From Fusobacterium necrogenes (GTDB lineage: Bacteria > Fusobacteriota > Fusobacteriia > Fusobacteriales > Fusobacteriaceae): 34,147 bases of DNA. Positions within the stretch are counted from its first letter, which is position 1, and every line of letters begins with the position of its first letter. The stretch is taken from positions 1-34,147 of the forward strand of contig NZ_UGGU01000002.1 of NCBI RefSeq assembly GCF_900450765.1. The letters run 5' to 3'. The translations under genes were made by a program, and so were the position numbers. Shown piece by piece: positions 29,652 to 34,147 of the stretch. Below the pieces are notes generated by a model. The model was not told where the DNA came from and did no database searches. It saw only the letters and a list, made by a program, of their open reading frames with translations.

Positions 29652-30573
29652 TGTATTGTTAGATACTCTATTAATTTCTTTCGGAAGTGAAATTAATAAT
29701 TATCTTAAAGATCCTGATGTAATAGAAGTCTATTTGAATGACGATAAAAAATTATGGATAGATACTCTTTCATCAGGAAGAAAATATACTGGAATAGAAA
29801 TTGATCCTCAAATTGCAAAAAATATAATATATTTAGTTGCTAGTTCGGTAGAAACAGAAGCTAACGAACATAACCCAATTATAGACGCAGAATTACCGGG
29901 AAATGGAGAAAGATTCGCAGGGATTTTACCTCCAGTTGTAAAAAATCCATCTTTTGCAATAAGAAAAAAGGCTTTAAAAATATTTACACTTGAAGATTAT
30001 ATTAAAAATAATATTATGACAGAAAAACAGTATAATATTATTTGTGAAGCTGTAAAAAATAGAGAAAATATGCTAGTTGTAGGGGGTACTTCAACAGGAA
30101 AAACTACTCTAACTAATGCAATTATCAATGAAATGAGTAAATATCCAAATAGATTAATAATAATTGAAGATACTCAAGAATTACAATGTAGTGCAGAAGA
30201 TAGATTATTTTTAAGGTCAACAGATTACGCAACCATAAGAAGATTACTTATGGCAACTTTAAGATTAAGGCCGGACAAGATTATAATTGGAGAGATAAGA
30301 GATGGAGCAGCTTTAAATTTAATCAAAGCATGGAATACAGGACACCCGGGAGGAATTTGTACTTTACACGCAAATTCAGCTTTAGAGGGATTAGAACAAC
30401 TTGAAAGCTATATTTCAGAAGTTTCTATTCAAGAACAAAAAAAGACAATATCTAAAGCTGTAAATCTAGTAATAAATATTAGAAAAATAGGTACTCAAAG
30501 GAAAATACATGAGATTATAAAAATTACTGGATTAGATGACAAAGGAAATTATCTTTATGAGAATATAAATTAG
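29644..30573 (+). CDS. trbB: TrbB/VirB11-like secretion ATPase
   Basis: 309 aa. Hexameric traffic ATPase at the cytoplasmic face. N-terminal domain (NDDKKLWIDTLSSG), RFAGILPPVV, Walker A GGTSTGKTT (~residues 147-155), Asp box IIEDTQELQC, LRLRPDKIIIGEIRDGAAL (Walker B), His box GHPGGICTLHANSA. All hallmarks present at usual spacing. Confidence 0.95.
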   Translation: MSNVLLDTLLISFGSEINNYLKDPDVIEVYLNDDKKLWIDTLSSGRKYTGIEIDPQIAKNIIYLVASSVETEANEHNPIIDAELPGNGERFAGILPPVVKNPSFAIRKKALKIFTLEDYIKNNIMTEKQYNIICEAVKNRENMLVVGGTSTGKTTLTNAIINEMSKYPNRLIIIEDTQELQCSAEDRLFLRSTDYATIRRLLMATLRLRPDKIIIGEIRDGAALNLIKAWNTGHPGGICTLHANSALEGLEQLESYISEVSIQEQKKTISKAVNLVINIRKIGTQRKIHEIIKITGLDDKGNYLYENIN

Positions 30574-30585
30574 GAGGGTAGAACT

Positions 30586-30828
30586 ATGATAATACACCCT
30601 ATATGTAAAGCTTTAACTACAGATATAACAATAGCCGGTGGAGCGAGAACACCAGTTATACTAAATGGAACATTGGCAACTGTATCAATTTTATCATTAC
30701 AAAGTTGGCAGTTAGGAATATTTTTTATTTTTACTCATTTTGTAATAGTTTATTTAACTAAAAAAGATCAAAAATTTTTTGATTGTTTTAAAAACTATAT
30801 CAAATATGATGAATATTATGACAGTTAG
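30586..30828 (+). CDS. trbD: TrbD/VirB3-like membrane protein
   Basis: 80 aa. IHPICKALTTDITIAGGART is the conserved VirB3/TrbD start, followed by hydrophobic helices (TLATVSILSLQSWQLG, IFFIFTHFVIVYLT). Begins after TAGGAGGGTAGAACT, nine bases before trbE. Small inner-membrane partner of the VirB4 ATPase. Confidence 0.9.
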   Translation: MIIHPICKALTTDITIAGGARTPVILNGTLATVSILSLQSWQLGIFFIFTHFVIVYLTKKDQKFFDCFKNYIKYDEYYDS

Positions 30829-30836
30829 GAGGGAAA

Positions 30837-33257
30837 ATGTTTCACGAATTTGAAAGAAAAGCAAGAAAAAGTTTTACCTCTCTTTTACCTTATGAAAGTT
30901 TTTTAGAAGAGTCAGTTTTAGCAAATAAGAATAATACTCTTCAAACAAGCTTTATTTTTAGGGGATCAGATCTTGATTCTTCAACAGATGATGAATTGGA
31001 AGTTATTACAATAAGATTAAATAATGTTTTAAAAAGATTAGATGGTAACTGGGCAATATTTGTTGATACCATAAGAGAAAAAAGTAAAAAGTATAATTAT
31101 AAAAAGGGAATAAATAAAATTCCTACTCGAATATTAGAAATTGAGAGAGCTAATTTTTTTAAATCAGGTCATCATTTTGAGAATAAATATATTATAACTT
31201 TTGTCTATTTTCTAAAAACTGATAACTTTAAAAAAGTAAGTAAGTTATTTTATAAAGAAACTCAAGAAGAAGAGGTAAAATCAAATATAGAGGAAGAGAT
31301 AAAAGAATATAAACAAGAAATAAATAATATATATGCACTTTTCTCAACAGTTTTTAAAGAGATTAGAATTATGAGTAGTGAAGAAATGGTAACTTTTTAT
31401 CATAATTGTATAAGTGATACTAAAATGGAAACAGTAAAGATTCCATCAAATAATAGACTGTTAGATAATTATATTTCAGATTGTCCATTAGTAGGAGGAC
31501 TAGAGCCTAAAGCAGGAAAAGAGTATATAAATGTTATATCACTATATAATTTTCCTAATGTATCAACTCCTAGTTTATTTGATAGGTTGAATAGAATAGA
31601 TGTTGAATATAGATTTTCAACAAGATATATTTCACTTGATAAAATAGATGGAAATAATATTTTAGGAAAATTTACAAGAGAATGGAACGCAAAGAAAACC
31701 TCTATAAAAAATATGATTAGAGAGATTATGACAAAAGAAAAGAAAGCAGATGATGAATTTGCTGCAAATATGGAAAGACAAGTAAAAGAAATTAAAGAAA
31801 ATTTAGATGCCGATAATATAGGACTTGGTTTTTATACTTTCTGTATCATAGTAAAAGATGAAAATAAAATAGAATTAGAAAAAAAATCATCTAAGATAAA
31901 AAATATATTAAATGGTTTAGGATTTACAGCAGAAATAGAAAGCGGAAATGCACTTGACGCATATGTAGCAAGTATTCCCGGAAATATAGTGTGTAATTGT
32001 AGAAAGCCACCAATGCCAACAATAAATTTAGCTGATCTATTGCCTACCAGTTCAGTATGGGCAGGAGATGAATATAATAAACATTTGAATGAAGCCGCTT
32101 TATTATATACGCAAACTACAGGAAATACCCCTTTTAGGTTAAATTTACACTACGGAGATGTGGCTCACACTCTTATAGTGGGGCCAACTGGTGCGGGAAA
32201 ATCTACATTGTTAGCAACGTTAGAAGCTCATTATACAAAATATACTAATTCTCAAGTAATAAATTTTGACAAGGGAGGGTCTACAAGAATATTAACTCAA
32301 GGAATGGAAGGTAAATTCTATGACTTGGGAGCTGATAATATTAGATTTCAACCTCTTAGAAATGTAGATAAAGAGAAAGAATGGTGTCAATCATGGATTG
32401 AAGAGATATTAACAGTAAATGAAAATGTTACATTAGATCCAATAAGAAAATCTTATATAAGTAATGCCTTAGATTCTGTAGCAAATTTACCTATTCAAAA
32501 TAGAACTTTAGGAGCTTTTGTAAGTTTCTTAGGTGGACAGGATAACCACTTAAAACAAGCTTTAGCTAGTTATCATGGAGCAGGAATTTATGCTAAATAT
32601 TTTGATGGAAATAGTGATTTCTTAGAGGATAATGACTTCATAACTTTTGAAATGGAGCAAATAGCAAATAATAAAAATGCTATAGTTCCTACTCTTTCTT
32701 ATTTGTTCCATAAATTAGAAATTGAAAAATTTACCGGGCGGCCAACTTTATTAACTTTAGATGAGTGCTGGTTATTTTTAGATAATCCAATATTTAGTGC
32801 AAAAATTAGAGAATGGTTGAAAGTATTAAGAAAGAAAAATGTCGGTGTTATATTTGCAACTCAATCATTAGCAGATATAGCAAACTCAAACATTTTAAGT
32901 GCTGTTTTAGACTCTTGTTATTCAAGAATATATTTACCAAATGCAAGTGCTAATGAACAAAAAGATCTTTATAAGAATTTTGGACTAAATGAAACAGAGA
33001 TACAAATATTAAGAAATGCTATTCCAAAAAGACAGTATTACTATAAAAATCCTAATGGAAGTAGATTATTTGAATTAGCATTAAGCGGATTAGAGCTTGC
33101 ATATGTTGCTGCGTCAAGTCCTGAAGATCAAAATATGTGTAAACAATTAGCAAATTTACCAGTTGAAGAATTTAATATAAATTGGCTAAATTACAAAGGG
33201 TATGATGGTAAAATAATTTTAGAAAATTTAAAAAATGAGGTGTTAGAAAATGAATAA
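30837..33257 (+). CDS. trbE: TrbE/VirB4-like ATPase
   Basis: 806 aa. Largest ATPase of the channel. The N-terminal CagE/TrbE domain (residues ~1-400) precedes Walker A LIVGPTGAGKST (~443-455), GQDNHLKQAL, Walker B RPTLLTLDECWLFLDNP (~633-650) and the KKNVGVIFATQSLADI motif. Complete. Overlaps the mipA start by eight bases, so coupled. Confidence 0.95.
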   Translation: MFHEFERKARKSFTSLLPYESFLEESVLANKNNTLQTSFIFRGSDLDSSTDDELEVITIRLNNVLKRLDGNWAIFVDTIREKSKKYNYKKGINKIPTRILEIERANFFKSGHHFENKYIITFVYFLKTDNFKKVSKLFYKETQEEEVKSNIEEEIKEYKQEINNIYALFSTVFKEIRIMSSEEMVTFYHNCISDTKMETVKIPSNNRLLDNYISDCPLVGGLEPKAGKEYINVISLYNFPNVSTPSLFDRLNRIDVEYRFSTRYISLDKIDGNNILGKFTREWNAKKTSIKNMIREIMTKEKKADDEFAANMERQVKEIKENLDADNIGLGFYTFCIIVKDENKIELEKKSSKIKNILNGLGFTAEIESGNALDAYVASIPGNIVCNCRKPPMPTINLADLLPTSSVWAGDEYNKHLNEAALLYTQTTGNTPFRLNLHYGDVAHTLIVGPTGAGKSTLLATLEAHYTKYTNSQVINFDKGGSTRILTQGMEGKFYDLGADNIRFQPLRNVDKEKEWCQSWIEEILTVNENVTLDPIRKSYISNALDSVANLPIQNRTLGAFVSFLGGQDNHLKQALASYHGAGIYAKYFDGNSDFLEDNDFITFEMEQIANNKNAIVPTLSYLFHKLEIEKFTGRPTLLTLDECWLFLDNPIFSAKIREWLKVLRKKNVGVIFATQSLADIANSNILSAVLDSCYSRIYLPNASANEQKDLYKNFGLNETEIQILRNAIPKRQYYYKNPNGSRLFELALSGLELAYVAASSPEDQNMCKQLANLPVEEFNINWLNYKGYDGKIILENLKNEVLENE

Positions 33258-33993
33258 AATATTACTAGGAATAGTTTTAGTTGGAAGCACAGCATTAGCA
33301 GTAAATGAAGTTCAAACAGTAGGAGTAGCAGCAAGTTATACAAATACTATGTACAGAGCAGAAAATCAATTTATACCAATACCCTTAATAAATCTTAATT
33401 ATGGAAGATTCTTTATAAAAGGATTAAAATCAGGATTTAAAATTCATGAAGAGTCTGAATTTAATTTTTCAATTATTGTAGATCCTTTAGCAGGATATTT
33501 TGATGGTTGGTATATTAAAGGATCGGATATGAAAGAGGGCTATAAAAATATTGATGATAGAGATTATCAATTCATGTATGGATTAGAAGCTAATTATAAC
33601 TTTACAGATGATATTTTTGGAACATTAAGTTATATGTGGGGTAGTGATGGAAGCAAGGGAGAACTTGCTATCACTCATGTTAAATATTTAACTAATAGAT
33701 TAGTATTCATGCCTAACTTTAGTTTAAAATACTACGATAATAAATTTGTAGATTATTATGTAGGAGTAACTAAAGAAGAAACTTTAAAAAATAGTAAAAT
33801 AGATAAAGAATATAATACTAATGATTCTTTTATAGCAGGAATTACTATGACTTTTGAATATGCTGCAACTGAACAAACAACAATAAGTGTATTTGGTGGT
33901 TATGATTATTTTGATGATAAAATAGCAGATTCGCCAATAGTTAATAAAAACGGACAGTTTTATGGTGGAATAGGATTAAGATATAGTTTTTAA
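33250..33993 (+). CDS. MipA/OmpV-family outer-membrane beta-barrel
   Basis: 247 aa. Signal peptide (ILLGIVLVGSTALA), alternating hydrophobic beta strands, and the typical aromatic C-terminus GIGLRYSF. MipA in E. coli scaffolds murein synthases and hydrolases. In this operon no VirB1-type lytic transglycosylase was found, so a peptidoglycan or outer-membrane anchoring role for the channel is plausible but inferred. Translationally coupled to trbE. Confidence 0.85.
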   Translation: MNKILLGIVLVGSTALAVNEVQTVGVAASYTNTMYRAENQFIPIPLINLNYGRFFIKGLKSGFKIHEESEFNFSIIVDPLAGYFDGWYIKGSDMKEGYKNIDDRDYQFMYGLEANYNFTDDIFGTLSYMWGSDGSKGELAITHVKYLTNRLVFMPNFSLKYYDNKFVDYYVGVTKEETLKNSKIDKEYNTNDSFIAGITMTFEYAATEQTTISVFGGYDYFDDKIADSPIVNKNGQFYGGIGLRYSF

Positions 33994-34022
33994 AAAGTAA
34001 TACTTTTAGTATTACTTTTTAA
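33990..34022 (+). terminator. Terminator on the 9-3-9 palindrome, copy 5
   Basis: Core at 33996-34016 with TTTTTAAAA-type flanks giving a ~18-bp stem, ending in T-run then A-run. It lies inside the secretion operon, before the 31-aa gene and topB, so it is probably partial. Confidence 0.75.
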
Positions 34023-34036
34023 AAAAGAGAAAGTAA

Positions 34037-34132
34037 ATGAAATTAAATAACAATGAGAAATATTTATATTATTTGGGAATAATTTTAGCTTTAATCTTTC
34101 TTATAATAATCTACTATTTGGTAAAAAGATAG
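34037..34132 (+). CDS. Single-span membrane peptide, 31 aa
   Basis: MKLNNNEKYLYYLGIILAL, then IFLIIIYYLVKR: one hydrophobic helix and a positively charged end. Weak site (GAGAAAG). It ends 14 bp before the topB start, which lies at base 34147 if the molecule is circular. Small membrane peptides of this kind occur in transfer operons without known role. Confidence 0.55.
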   Translation: MKLNNNEKYLYYLGIILALIFLIIIYYLVKR

Positions 34133-34147
34133 AAAGGAGAAAAACCA

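Overview
The window is a 34,147-bp, very AT-rich conjugative plasmid, apparently complete and circular. Joining the last base (34147, an A) to bases 1-2 (TG) makes an ATG, seven bases after an AAAGGAG ribosome binding site. This restores the N-terminus of the DNA topoisomerase III gene that is cut by the window edge. The low GC content, strong AGGAGG-type binding sites, TTGACA/TATAAT promoters and Gram-negative envelope genes (pilin, outer-membrane barrel, lipoprotein, secretin-like TrbG) suggest a Fusobacteriota host. That host call is inference; no chromosomal marker is present.

Layout. (1) 24.4 kb to 5.4 kb across the origin, + strand: a VirB/Trb type IV secretion operon (TrbC pilin, TrbF, TrbG, TrbI, TraG coupling protein, a small coiled coil, TrbB, TrbD, TrbE, a MipA/OmpV barrel, a 31-aa membrane peptide, TopB, TrbJ, a small lipoprotein, TrbL, TraF peptidase). 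(2) 5.4-6.5 kb: a probable type III toxin-antitoxin locus, with a 46-bp repeat RNA array, a terminator and a TenpN/CptN-like toxin that carries a C-terminal extension. (3) 6.5-10.5 kb, - strand: accessory genes of mostly unknown function. (4) 10.5-12.0 kb: a serine resolvase and an XRE regulator in convergent orientation. (5) 12.0-14.4 kb: the replication region, with a regulatory pre-operon, an antisense RNA, an attenuator and a Rep gene containing iteron-like palindromes. (6) 14.4-16.5 kb: a zeta-toxin module, an AbrB-like protein and small membrane proteins, one of them frameshifted. (7) 24.1-16.5 kb, - strand: oriT, a MOBQ relaxase, accessory transfer proteins, a RadC/JAB-ArdC fusion and a tail of small unknown genes.

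How it works together. The relaxase nicks at an IncQ-like oriT (inverted repeat plus GTAAGCGTGCC). TraG couples the T-strand to the secretion channel, and TopB and ArdC act on or protect the DNA. Rep copy number appears to be set by a counter-transcribed RNA. The two toxin modules stabilise the plasmid; no ParA/ParB pair was recognised.

The most unusual observations are these. Two unrelated toxins share a near-identical C-terminal tail that resembles part of the ArdC N-terminal domain, suggesting a common type IV secretion signal. A ~275-bp imperfect palindrome with promoter boxes in its stem is duplicated ahead of two minus-strand accessory operons and resembles a single-strand promoter (Frpo-like). 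A 9-3-9 palindrome is dispersed plasmid-wide at operon ends and brackets a promoter. A second shared operator lies just downstream of two promoters.
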